64,000 nucleotides of DNA, taken from positions 558,001-622,000 of the forward strand of contig JAEZHI010000004.1 in the NCBI GenBank assembly GCA_023436885.1, written 5' to 3'. The notes beneath the pieces were generated by a model, which saw nothing but the letters and a program-made list of their open reading frames with translations, had not been told where the DNA came from and did not search any database. This DNA is from Pseudomonadota bacterium (GTDB lineage Bacteria; Pseudomonadota; Alphaproteobacteria; Rhizobiales; Pleomorphomonadaceae). Position numbers and translations under genes: made by a program. Positions 17,794-25,592 of the stretch are shown here, in pieces. The stretch's first letter is position 1. The number at the start of each line of letters is the position of its first letter.

Positions 17794-18960
17794 TCAGTTT
17801 GCCTCCGGTTGCCCTTCACCCGGTGTCGCGATGGCCAGATAGGGCGCTGCGAAGCGAAGAACTTTCTGTATCAGCGGATTGGTGTGCCGGAAGAACATGC
17901 TGTTTGAGATAAGCCGGCTGCCAAGACGAATCTTGTTCTCATAATAGGCCTGACCGCTCTGATAGCGCTCCACCCCTTCGCTCAGGCAATACTCGATATT
18001 GTCGATCCAGCTCAGGTAATAGAGATTGAATGGGCGGCCCTTGTCGACGTCCATGCAAAAGAATTTGTCGATCAGGCTTCTGTCATCAAGGATGAGGAAG
18101 TTGGTGGCGAGGAGTTCATCCTCCGCAAAATAAAGCGTGACGAAGGAACGACCCGGCATTCCAGCCAGTATTCCTTCGAAATAGGCAAGCGTCAGGTCCT
18201 CGAACTGCCAGTCGCTTCGTTCGCGTGTCTGCCGATAGAGTTCGAGGGCGCGCTCACGGTATGGCCCCAGCTCTGATCTTCTCTCTATGCGGATGCCATT
18301 ACGCGCCTTGAGTTTCCTACGAATATCCTTGCGGGTCGCCGCTGAGAGGCCCGACAGATAGCTGCCGAGATCGGGGAAGTTGATATCGAGGACCGCGGTT
18401 GGCAAGCCAGCCATTTCGGCATAACCACGAGCCGCGATAGCAGCCCCCAGATCGTCGGGCATTGGCTGGGGTATGTCTTTGAGAGCATGCAGGGTACAGC
18501 CGGCGGCGCGCGCATGCTCTTCGAAGACGGCAATCAGAGAGCCGAACAGTTCCGAGCGGCGCGCCACCGGAACCTGCGGATGAAAGCCGGGATGCCCTGT
18601 TTCCGTGCATGGCGAGCCAAGACAGGCGAGCGGAAGCAGGAGGAAATTCGACCAGAGACGACGAGCGCGCACCACCGCGTCGCGGAACCGCCGATTATCC
18701 AGAGTCGTCTCAAGACCATATCGGGTGAGAAAAGCCGGCATGGCAGCGACAATCCGGTCATCCACCTTCCCCACTACATATCGGAAATCGAACCCCGGGA
18801 TTCCAGCGCGTTCCACCGCCAGCAAGTAATCGTAACCCTCGGCTTCACCGGAGAAGCAGGCGTCCCATTGCTCCCGGTCGATGGAACCGAGATCGGCATG
18901 AACCTCGAAGGCCACTTTCTCAACCGCAACAGCTTGGCGGAAAGGCGCATCAAGCGGCAT
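17794..18960 (-). CDS. FemAB/GNAT-like acyltransferase (COG3146/BioF2-like)
   Basis: This protein of about 388 residues belongs to the GNAT-fold FemAB-like group. Visible parts are LSAATRKDIRRKLKARNGIRIE, LYRQTRERSDWQFEDLTLAYFEG, and the end with FCMDVDKGRPFNLYYLSWIDN and GVERYQSGQAYYENKIRLGS, a pattern I associate with predicted N-acyltransferases of the COG3146/bacterial ceramide synthase type. The likely start is ATG 18960, which overlaps the end of the hydrolase gene. The frame extends to 19020. It should transfer an acyl or aminoacyl group to an amine, but the donor and acceptor are unknown. It sits between the hydrolase and a DMT half transporter. Confidence 0.75.
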   Translation of the reverse strand: MPLDAPFRQAVAVEKVAFEVHADLGSIDREQWDACFSGEAEGYDYLLAVERAGIPGFDFRYVVGKVDDRIVAAMPAFLTRYGLETTLDNRRFRDAVVRARRLWSNFLLLPLACLGSPCTETGHPGFHPQVPVARRSELFGSLIAVFEEHARAAGCTLHALKDIPQPMPDDLGAAIAARGYAEMAGLPTAVLDINFPDLGSYLSGLSAATRKDIRRKLKARNGIRIERRSELGPYRERALELYRQTRERSDWQFEDLTLAYFEGILAGMPGRSFVTLYFAEDELLATNFLILDDRSLIDKFFCMDVDKGRPFNLYYLSWIDNIEYCLSEGVERYQSGQAYYENKIRLGSRLISNSMFFRHTNPLIQKVLRFAAPYLAIATPGEGQPEAN

Positions 18961-19765
18961 GGCAAGTCTCGAAGAAATTGGCAGTTTGATTGGCGACCTC
19001 GCGGTACTGCCGGTCGACATGGATCATATGATAACTGTCGGTGATGAACCGCAGTTCGCTGGGGCCGCCGATATGAGCCTGAATGTACCGAGCATGGGCC
19101 GGACTTGCGACGTCATCCTCTTCGGAATGGACGATAAGCGTAGGAGTCTGAATGTTCGGCAGGCGTTTTCGCATCTCCAGTCCCAAACGGTACATCTGGA
19201 TCAGACCGCTCGCAGGGAAGCGCTCAAGAACGCCCTCCGCGGAAGCTTCGGCAATCAGCCTCCGGGCGCGTTCGTCCTTGATCCCCAGGGACGGCATTTC
19301 ATCGAACTCGAGCCGACCGATAAACGGTACCCGCGACAACCAGGAAATCTGGCTGGCAAGAAACGCCTGCCCCCTGGAAATTGCCCAGCCGTCGTAGTTG
19401 AAACATGGGGAATAGAGACCGACGGCGCGAACGGTGTCTGGCTGTTTGTCGGCAGCCAGCAAGGACAACTGTCCACCTACACAGATGCCAGCGGCGTGCA
19501 GATGATCCACCTCGGGAGCAAAGTCGGCGATCGCCTCTGAGACGCTGTCGAGCCAATCGCGCCAGTTCGTTCGACGCAACGCCGCGGCATCCTTGCCGTG
19601 ACCGGCAAGTAAAGGAGCGTAGACACTATAGCCCCGACGCAAGAACTGACGGGCGACCAGCTTCATCTCCGAAGGAGCACCGGTCAGCCCATGGACGAGA
19701 ACGACACCATTCCCGCTCTTGCCGGGCATGAAATAGGAAAGGGAGTCCCCTGGTTTCGTTTTCAT
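18950..19765 (-). CDS. Alpha/beta hydrolase with a cysteine nucleophile
   Basis: This 271-residue protein is of the serine aminopeptidase/monoacylglycerol lipase-like group. It has the oxyanion motif VLVHGLTGAPSEM (H25-G26), an acid in LIVHSEEDDVAS (D217 or D218) and the His in DSYHMIHVDR (H246). The nucleophile elbow reads AGICVGGQ, so residue 95 is Cys where most relatives have Ser; the codon is TGT. Cys is known as a nucleophile in dienelactone hydrolase and some thioesterase-like enzymes. It lies 18 bases behind a DMT half transporter gene and overlaps the acyltransferase gene by 11 bases. Substrate unknown. Confidence 0.85.
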   Translation of the reverse strand: MKTKPGDSLSYFMPGKSGNGVVLVHGLTGAPSEMKLVARQFLRRGYSVYAPLLAGHGKDAAALRRTNWRDWLDSVSEAIADFAPEVDHLHAAGICVGGQLSLLAADKQPDTVRAVGLYSPCFNYDGWAISRGQAFLASQISWLSRVPFIGRLEFDEMPSLGIKDERARRLIAEASAEGVLERFPASGLIQMYRLGLEMRKRLPNIQTPTLIVHSEEDDVASPAHARYIQAHIGGPSELRFITDSYHMIHVDRQYREVANQTANFFETCHAA

Positions 19766-19783
19766 GATTGCTGTTCACACCTT

Positions 19784-20137
19784 CTAAATTCCAGCAGACC
19801 CAACGGTGGCGACCCCGATAATCACCATGGCCACACCAAGTGCGTGGCGGCGGTTGATGCGCTCGCCAAAGATCAGCGCGCCTGCAAGCGCAATGGTGGC
19901 ATAGCTGGCAGACATCAGCGGGAAGGCAATCGACAAGGGTACGGCGCCAAGGACCCAACACCAGGCGACGAGTTCAACGAACCAGAACACGACGCCAACT
20001 GTCGTGATAGGATTCAGGAAGACCTTGACGCCGAATGCGTATTTCCTAGCCGCTAGCTTGAAGCAGACCTCGCGCCCGGTCTCGGTCACGATACAGAAGC
20101 CTATGACGCTTGCCTGCGCCGCTGTGAGGGCGATCAT
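19784..20137 (-). CDS. Half-size EamA/SMR-type membrane protein (first copy)
   Basis: This is a 117-residue protein with four predicted membrane helices. The segment VPLSIAFPLMSASYATIALAGALIFGERINRRHA has the same arrangement as the partner at 17419-17793 (FPLSAASY, FGERLGARE), so both belong to one DMT half-transporter group. Its ATG overlaps the stop of the upstream arginase-like gene (ATGA). As with ArnE and ArnF, two different half proteins in one operon suggest a heteromeric flippase or exporter. Confidence 0.78.
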   Translation of the reverse strand: MIALTAAQASVIGFCIVTETGREVCFKLAARKYAFGVKVFLNPITTVGVVFWFVELVAWCWVLGAVPLSIAFPLMSASYATIALAGALIFGERINRRHALGVAMVIIGVATVGSAGI

Positions 20138-21087
20138 GACATCACCGCACCAAACACATCGAGAAGCGCATAGTTGGCGGCACTATTGACGTTGACGATC
20201 TCCTTGTCCGGCGGAGTATCGCGCGGTTGATCGATCAGACACTCACCGCGCTTCATCAACCGGGTCCAAACACCGCCGCCATAGCGCGGCCGCGAATAAT
20301 CACCGGTGACGTCAGCGCCGATGATGCGGTGGGATTTGCCGATTTCATTCAAAAGTTGAAGGACGTCGGCGAGCTTCATCCGCCCTTGGTCCCAATTGGT
20401 AACCGCATCGAGAGAGCAAAGGACGTCCTTATCGAGGCTGATGTAGACCGCCTCGGTTTCGATGCGTCCCATGAGAAGCTCGGTGAAGCGTTCGAACCCA
20501 AGGTCTCCGATGGTCCGCCAATGCAGATAGCCGGATCGCTGTTCGAAGCTGTTGCCCTCGCCCAGGTTCGTTTTCACGCGGCTGGGAGAATGTTGAAACG
20601 GATAGAGTTCAAGCCGCCCGCTCGCCAGAAGGCCCAGATTGGCACCTTTACGCTCCGGTGAAGCGAGATCGTCGCTGCACACGCCGAGCGTAATCACCCT
20701 GTCCACTGCTGGGTGGTTGGCGACGCGGTTCACCCATGAACCGCAGTGCAGCCCATTTGAAAAGTGCACCCAGTCCGGATGATTGTCGATGTGGACGACA
20801 GTGACGGGCTGCTGGACCTTTTCAAGCGCAAGATCGATCAAGAGGCTGGAGACGTGATGGAAATCTCCGGACCCTAAGAAGCAGAGTTTTGCCTCGCCTT
20901 TGGGGCCTGCGAGACTAGTACGGAGAGAACGGTGGAGGTCATCCACCACCGTCTGGCGTGCCCAGAGACGGAAATCTCGCCCTGGGTCACGCAGATCGAT
21001 TTCCGTGCAGCCAGCCATCAGGCAAGTTCGGACGAACTCGGCCTGTGCCTCCAGCGCCTCATCGAGGTGAAGAAGGAAAAGCTGCAT
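20134..21087 (-). CDS. Arginase/agmatinase-fold metalloenzyme
   Basis: This 317-residue protein belongs to the ureohydrolase fold. The metal ligands of the family can be matched in order: GSGDFHH (72-78) for the first His region, IDNHPD (100-105) for the DxHxD motif, and SLDKD (217-221) for the SxDxD motif. The usual GGDHS and DAHxD forms are altered, so it is a distant member and need not use arginine. GGAGGTAAGCTT before ATG 21087 overlaps the aminotransferase stop, which indicates coupling. A role in hydrolysing a C-N bond of a guanidino or amide compound within this operon is inference. Confidence 0.75.
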   Translation of the reverse strand: MQLFLLHLDEALEAQAEFVRTCLMAGCTEIDLRDPGRDFRLWARQTVVDDLHRSLRTSLAGPKGEAKLCFLGSGDFHHVSSLLIDLALEKVQQPVTVVHIDNHPDWVHFSNGLHCGSWVNRVANHPAVDRVITLGVCSDDLASPERKGANLGLLASGRLELYPFQHSPSRVKTNLGEGNSFEQRSGYLHWRTIGDLGFERFTELLMGRIETEAVYISLDKDVLCSLDAVTNWDQGRMKLADVLQLLNEIGKSHRIIGADVTGDYSRPRYGGGVWTRLMKRGECLIDQPRDTPPDKEIVNVNSAANYALLDVFGAVMS

Positions 21088-21091
21088 AAGC

Positions 21092-22501
21092 TTACCTCCG
21101 CTCGGCACGCACCAGAAGCTGATCGAGCAGTTCGAGAGCCAGATCGATCTCTTTGTCAGAGATCATGAGGCTCGGCGCCAAGGTGATGACGTTCTTGTGG
21201 TAACCGCCAACGTCCAGCACGAGGCCGTAACTGTGGCCATCGACCATCATGTCGCCCTTCATGCCTTCGTCGACCATCCAATCGAGCGTGGCCTTGTCAG
21301 GCGTGAAGCCATCTGGCCCGCAGATTTCCAGCCGCAGAGCGAGACCAAGGCCATCGACGTCGCCAACGATCGCATGGTTGCTCTTCAAGACCTCGAGGCC
21401 TTGCAAAAAGCGTTTGCCACGCGCTGCAACTCTGGCGCCGAAGTCCTCTTCGCCGATCATGCGGAAGGTCTCGAGTGCTACGGCCGTGCCCATGGGATTC
21501 GATGCGAAGGTCGAATGGGTCGATCCCGGTGGGAAAACGGTCGGATTGATCATTTCCTCGCGCGCCCAGATGCCGGACAGCGGGTTGAGACCATTGGTGA
21601 TCGCCTTGCCAAATACCAGGACATCCGGCGAGACACCGAAGTGCTCGATCGACCACAGCTTGCCCGTGCGATAGACGCCCATCTGGATCTCATCGACCAC
21701 CAGAAGAATGCCGTGGTCGTCGAGAACCTTCTTGAGCTCGCTGAAGAAGTTCAGCGGTGGAATGACGTATCCGCCCGTGCCCTGGATAGGCTCGACATAG
21801 AAGGCCGCATATTCCGACTGATTGGTCTTCGGATCCCAAACGCCGTTGTATTCGCTTTCGAAGAGGCGGGCGAACTTCTGGACGCAGAAGTGGCCATACT
21901 CTTCCTTCGACATGCCGCGCGGACCGCGGAAATGGTAGGGAAACTCGATGAACTGCGCGCGATCGCCAAAGTGGCCATAGCGACGCCGATAGCGATAACT
22001 CGATGTGATCGCAGAAGCGCCAAGCGTGCGGCCGTGGTAGCCGCCCTCGAAGGCAAACATCAGGCTCTTTCCACGGCTGTGGTTGCGCACCAACTTCAGG
22101 GAATCTTCGATCGCCTGGGAACCACCGACGTTGAAGTGAACACGCCCCTTATGCCCGAACTTGCGCTCTGCATCCTGGGCAATCAGCGCGGCCAGCTCGA
22201 CCTTCTCGCGATGAAGGTACTGAGAAGCAACCTGTGGCAGCCTGTCCAGCTGACGATGGGCAGCGGAATTAAGACGCTCGTTTCGGTACCCAAAATTGAC
22301 CGCCGAGTACCACATCTGAAGATCGAGATAGGGAATTTCGTCGCGATCGAAAAGGAAGGAACCCTCGCAAGAGTCAAAAAACTTGGGAGTTTCCGTATAG
22401 TGGACTGTATCTCCATAGGAGCAATAGAGCTCCTCGAGTGAACGCAGGTCATCTTCGCTGGGAACGACTTCAACGTCGTTCGGCTTGAGCGTTTTCAGCA
22501 T
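21092..22501 (-). CDS. Class III PLP-dependent aminotransferase
   Basis: This is an omega-amino-acid-type aminotransferase of 469 residues. The PLP lysine is K299 in DVLVFGKAITNGLNP, the PLP ring aspartate is D270 in LLVVDEIQMG, and the phosphate-binding region is NVGGSQAIEDSLKL (124-137). FEGGYHGRTLGA (151-162) is typical of the class. CCGGAGAAATCC precedes the ATG, 12 bases after the phosphatase stop. Usual substrates are ornithine, GABA, diamines or diaminobutyrate. Here it probably installs an amino group for the pathway of the operon. Confidence 0.9.
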   Translation of the reverse strand: MLKTLKPNDVEVVPSEDDLRSLEELYCSYGDTVHYTETPKFFDSCEGSFLFDRDEIPYLDLQMWYSAVNFGYRNERLNSAAHRQLDRLPQVASQYLHREKVELAALIAQDAERKFGHKGRVHFNVGGSQAIEDSLKLVRNHSRGKSLMFAFEGGYHGRTLGASAITSSYRYRRRYGHFGDRAQFIEFPYHFRGPRGMSKEEYGHFCVQKFARLFESEYNGVWDPKTNQSEYAAFYVEPIQGTGGYVIPPLNFFSELKKVLDDHGILLVVDEIQMGVYRTGKLWSIEHFGVSPDVLVFGKAITNGLNPLSGIWAREEMINPTVFPPGSTHSTFASNPMGTAVALETFRMIGEEDFGARVAARGKRFLQGLEVLKSNHAIVGDVDGLGLALRLEICGPDGFTPDKATLDWMVDEGMKGDMMVDGHSYGLVLDVGGYHKNVITLAPSLMISDKEIDLALELLDQLLVRAERR

Positions 22502-22513
22502 GGATTTCTCCGG

Positions 22514-23185
22514 TCAGAACTGTTGGGAGAGTGGGATGGATTGAAACGAGGGCAGCGTGGAGCCATCGATCGAGATCAGCATGTCGAGTACATCGTAGAA
22601 ATCGGCGTAGACGGCATGGCGGATGGATTCGCGCCGGCAGAAGGCGGCAAGCTTGCCCTTGGCAAACACCATATCGGCGCTGCGGGCAGCACAGAAGTCT
22701 GAACGCCCGTCACCGATAAAGACGTGAGGCCCTGCCCCCTTGAGAACCGAGCATTTACATACGCCGGATGCGACTTGGCAGGTCGATCTTGAATGCGGAA
22801 ACTCAAGATCGAAGCCGCTTTCGGTTTGAATCAGATGGTTGGCGACAACTCGGATGCCAGAAATACCGTGAAGAGCAAGAACCCGACGAATGAAATGGTC
22901 GACACCGTCGCTGACAATGACCACTTCAATTCCGCTTCGGTCGCAATGTCTTTTGAAATCTCGAAAGCCGGGGTCGATCTCAACTTGGTCCAGGAAACGA
23001 CCGATCTCATAACGCTCAGCCCTGATAAGGCGGATCTGTTGCCTCATGCACTCGGCCGAGTTAATGAGTCCAGCCTCCCAGCGCGCTTCGATCTCATGCC
23101 ATTCAGGCAGAGCAAAATGGTTGAGAACGAGGTCGGTAACGTCCTCTGTCGCTATGGTTCCGTCAAAGTCGCAAAAAGCTAACAT
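22514..23185 (-). CDS. HAD-superfamily phosphatase, MtnX/SerB-like
   Basis: This is a 223-residue HAD-IB phosphatase. Motif I is CDFDGTIATED (nucleophile D6 and acid D8), motif II is VIVSDGVDHFIRR, and motif III/IV is FIGDGRSDFCAARSADMVFA. The sequence resembles MtnX (methionine salvage) and phosphoserine phosphatases. No other methionine-salvage gene is near, so it probably removes phosphate from an intermediate of the operon's own pathway. It is the first enzyme gene after the two-component system, with an 84-base gap that contains a short hairpin. Confidence 0.85.
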   Translation of the reverse strand: MLAFCDFDGTIATEDVTDLVLNHFALPEWHEIEARWEAGLINSAECMRQQIRLIRAERYEIGRFLDQVEIDPGFRDFKRHCDRSGIEVVIVSDGVDHFIRRVLALHGISGIRVVANHLIQTESGFDLEFPHSRSTCQVASGVCKCSVLKGAGPHVFIGDGRSDFCAARSADMVFAKGKLAAFCRRESIRHAVYADFYDVLDMLISIDGSTLPSFQSIPLSQQF

Positions 23186-23193
23186 GTCGTGGC

Positions 23194-23208
23194 CCCAACT
23201 CGGTTGGG
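23194..23208. promoter_or_regulatory. Short hairpin just upstream of the phosphatase start
   Basis: CCCAAC (23194-23199), TCG, and GTTGGG (23203-23208) form a 6-bp stem with a 3-base loop, 8 bases before the minus-strand ATG at 23185. It overlaps the expected ribosome binding region and could limit translation. It has no T run, so it is not a terminator. Confidence 0.35.
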
Positions 23209-23269
23209 ACCCGTCTACGCTCGGCCGATGATGGCTGCCTGAGCGGAAAATGATGCCAAACTGAAAGGC

Positions 23270-24655
23270 TCAACCGCCCGAAGAAACGGCCGGAACCACC
23301 AGCTCAACCCGAAGGCCATAGCCCCAAGCAGGTGTCGCAAGCGAAATCTGGATATTCAGGCGCTTGGCGATCTCCGCAACGATCGCTAGTCCCAATCCGG
23401 CACCGTCACGATCTGTTGATGAGATGCGGTGGAATTTCAGGAACACCGCTTCCCGCTGATCCTCGGGAATACCCGGACCGCGATCATCAATCACCAATCG
23501 CCAATCAGCGTCGGACGGTAGTATTTCGACACGGATCTCGCCACCATCGGGCGAATACTTCAAGGCGTTGTCAACGAGGTTGTCGATGAGTAGCCGTAAC
23601 AACAGCCGATCAGCGTTTATGTATGCCTCTTCCTCTCCGAGAAGCTCAACTTCAAAGCCACGGTCGCTAAGGATCGCGCCGACGTCCGCAAGAGATGAGG
23701 CCGCGACCTCATGGAGGTTGATAGCTTCCAGACGAAGTGGCTGATGACTGACGCGCGCCAGATGAAGAAGCTGCGCGATCAGGTGCATGGCTCGCTCGTT
23801 GCTGGCAACGAGGTCCTTCATCAATTGTCGCCGTTCATCTTCGTCGGTGGCATTGTCCAGCATTTGCAGCAACAGCTTGATACCTGCCTGCGGCGTTCTC
23901 AACTGATGAGCGGCAAGGTCAGCAAAGCGCCGTTCCAGCGTCAGTGAGGTGTCCAGCTTTTGCATGAACTGGTTCAGCGAACGAACGAGAGGCAGAAGGT
24001 CGCTCGGCATGTTATCGATCGCCAGGACCGACAGATCGTCAGGAGTTCGCGACCTAATTTGTCTCACGAGCCCTCGTATGTGGCTGAGGCCGTTGTTGAT
24101 CACGAGCCAGGTGAGCAAAGCGATTGCTGGAACCAAGACAAGAAGTGGAAGCGCAATATCCAGAAGGATCTTTCCGACAAGACTCTTCCGCAGAGCGATT
24201 TTCTCGGCGACTTCAATAACGATATCCGTATCGGCTATCGGCAGCGAATAGACCCGCCACTTTTCGGACGTTTGTACATAGTCGGCAAAGCCGACGGGGA
24301 ATGGCGGAACGCCCTCTGGAAAGGCGTTACTGCTGACCATGGCCAGCGCCTTACCCTTCCACGAACGAAAGGCATGAGCGTCGGCGTAATCGTCGGCATC
24401 CTGGTTGAGCGCCAGTTGATTTCCCATGGAGAAATCAATGTCGGGTACTTCAACCGGAGCCTTGAAGTCCTCCCGATGAAGATGCCCTCTGAGAAGGATC
24501 CAGAGCGTGTTGGCGTCGTTGATCAGCTCGGCATCGTAAATGTTCTCGATCTCTCGTGTCGCGCTGCGATAAGCGAGCGCGCCGACAATCAGAATGGTCG
24601 CCATCAGCGTTGGGAGGATGCGCCAAAAGAGGCGCTGACTGAGCGTCACCCTCAC
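23270..24655 (-). CDS. Two-component sensor histidine kinase (TctE/QseC-like)
   Basis: This membrane kinase of 461 residues has a first helix at about 11-29, a periplasmic sensor of about 130 residues (2CSK-like), a second helix at about 166-188, HAMP, and HisKA with the phospho-acceptor H250 in LAAHQLRTPQAGIKLLLQM. The ATPase domain has DNLVDNALKYSPDGG (N box), DDRGPGIPED (G1) and GAGLGLAIVAEIAKRL (G2). The start GTG overlaps the stop of the response regulator (GTGA). It precedes the phosphatase-to-DMT genes on the same strand, so it may sense an envelope or metabolite signal for them. Confidence 0.92.
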   Translation of the reverse strand: MRVTLSQRLFWRILPTLMATILIVGALAYRSATREIENIYDAELINDANTLWILLRGHLHREDFKAPVEVPDIDFSMGNQLALNQDADDYADAHAFRSWKGKALAMVSSNAFPEGVPPFPVGFADYVQTSEKWRVYSLPIADTDIVIEVAEKIALRKSLVGKILLDIALPLLVLVPAIALLTWLVINNGLSHIRGLVRQIRSRTPDDLSVLAIDNMPSDLLPLVRSLNQFMQKLDTSLTLERRFADLAAHQLRTPQAGIKLLLQMLDNATDEDERRQLMKDLVASNERAMHLIAQLLHLARVSHQPLRLEAINLHEVAASSLADVGAILSDRGFEVELLGEEEAYINADRLLLRLLIDNLVDNALKYSPDGGEIRVEILPSDADWRLVIDDRGPGIPEDQREAVFLKFHRISSTDRDGAGLGLAIVAEIAKRLNIQISLATPAWGYGLRVELVVPAVSSGG

Positions 24656-25335
24656 CGCTCGACCATATAGCCGACGCCACGGATCGACTTGATAAAGGTC
24701 GAGCCAAGCTTGCGCCTAAGATTATAGACAGCGACCTCGATCGTGTTGCTTTCGGTCGTCGACTCCGCGTCATAGAGCGCATACTCAATGTCGGTCTTGG
24801 TCACATATCGCCCTGCGCGCTCCATCAGCAGCCGCAGAAGATGAAACTCCTTGGCTGGCAGATGCAGCGGCTCACCGCCCTTGCGGGCAATGAGAGCCGC
24901 AGGATCAAGTTCGACATCACCGGAAACAAGAACCGTCACCGCGCGCCCTTCGCGGCGGCGCGTCAGCGCGCGAATGCGGGCCAGGAGTTCTTCAAGATCG
25001 AATGGCTTCACAAGGTAGTCGTCGGCGCCACCGTCCAGCCCTTCGACGCGATGCTTGACGCTGTCGAGGGCAGTTAGAAGCAAGACCGGCGTTTGATTGG
25101 CCTTGTTACGTAGTGTCCGTACGATGTCGAATCCGCTCATCTTTGGCAGATTCACGTCGAGGACAGCCACGGCGTAGTCATTATCTTCACACGCGGCCAA
25201 TCCGGACTCGCCGTCGCTGAACCAATCAACGCCGTAAGCGTGCTTCTCTAGCGCGCGTTTGAGCGACGGACCAAGAATGCGGTCGTCTTCGACGAGAAGA
25301 ATGCGCAGCTTGTCACCTCTTCCAAGCGATCTCAC
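24652..25335 (-). CDS. Two-component response regulator, OmpR/PhoB type
   Basis: This 227-residue regulator has a receiver domain (acidic pair EDD at 16-18, phospho-acceptor D60 in VAVLDVNLPKMSG, Lys in YLVKPFDLEELLARI) and a C-terminal winged helix (LHLPAKEFHLLRLLMERAGRYV, then SNTIEVAVYNLRRKLGS). GTG at 25335 is used as start and AAAGG lies 5 bases before it. The leader just upstream contains two overlapping inverted repeats. It is the first gene of the minus-strand run that continues to 17419, divergent from lexA. Confidence 0.92.
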   Translation of the reverse strand: MRSLGRGDKLRILLVEDDRILGPSLKRALEKHAYGVDWFSDGESGLAACEDNDYAVAVLDVNLPKMSGFDIVRTLRNKANQTPVLLLTALDSVKHRVEGLDGGADDYLVKPFDLEELLARIRALTRRREGRAVTVLVSGDVELDPAALIARKGGEPLHLPAKEFHLLRLLMERAGRYVTKTDIEYALYDAESTTESNTIEVAVYNLRRKLGSTFIKSIRGVGYMVER

Positions 25336-25363
25336 GCGGCCTTTGAGATAGGCCGCCTCAAAG
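25336..25363 (-). promoter_or_regulatory. Two competing hairpins in the response regulator leader
   Basis: On the minus strand, CTTTGAG (25363-25357) can pair with CTCAAAG (25347-25341), and GCGGCC (25356-25351) can pair with GGCCGC (25341-25336). Each has a 9-base loop. The first arm of the second hairpin lies in the loop of the first, and the AAAGG ribosome binding site is involved in both. The GTG start at 25335 follows directly. This could be a translational switch or simply an operator. Confidence 0.35.
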
Positions 25364-25393
25364 CGATCCGTCTAAGCTCGGCTGGCCGAATGC

Positions 25394-25437
25394 TGTCCGC
25401 TAGATTATTCGGCAACGACCCGGCAGTCTAGCGGACA
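25394..25437. promoter_or_regulatory. Long perfect inverted repeat between the two-component operon and lexA
   Basis: TGTCCGCTAGA (25394-25404) and TCTAGCGGACA (25427-25437) are exact reverse complements with a 22-base spacer. The centre lies about 80 bases upstream of the response regulator start and about 180 bases upstream of lexA. It may be an operator for the two-component operon. It has no T run and no gene end nearby, so a terminator role is unlikely. Confidence 0.45.
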
Positions 25438-25497
25438 TGCGTGTCTCATGATGTTCTAGAGGCGCAGGTTCATGGTTTCAGGGCAATTCCCGTTGCG

Positions 25498-25512
25498 GAA
25501 CACACACGGAAC
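25498..25512 (+). promoter_or_regulatory. SOS box of lexA
   Basis: GAAC, seven bases, GAAC (25498-25501 and 25509-25512) matches the direct-repeat LexA site of Alphaproteobacteria, 80 bases before the lexA start. It implies autoregulation of lexA. Confidence 0.8.
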
Positions 25513-25592
25513 ATGTTAACTCTGTTCGTGATTTGTACCGAATCGCGGTTCAGCTCAACCGGCCTTTTGTGCCGCCCACCGGGGACCAGACG

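Noticed and set aside
17794..18960. Assignment of the FemAB/GNAT-like protein as bacterial ceramide synthase
   Set aside because: The fold group is similar, but no serine palmitoyltransferase or other sphingolipid gene is nearby.
22514..23185. Assignment of the HAD phosphatase as MtnX of methionine salvage
   Set aside because: Sequence motifs fit, but no other methionine-salvage gene is present and the gene belongs to a different operon, so a gene symbol is not justified.
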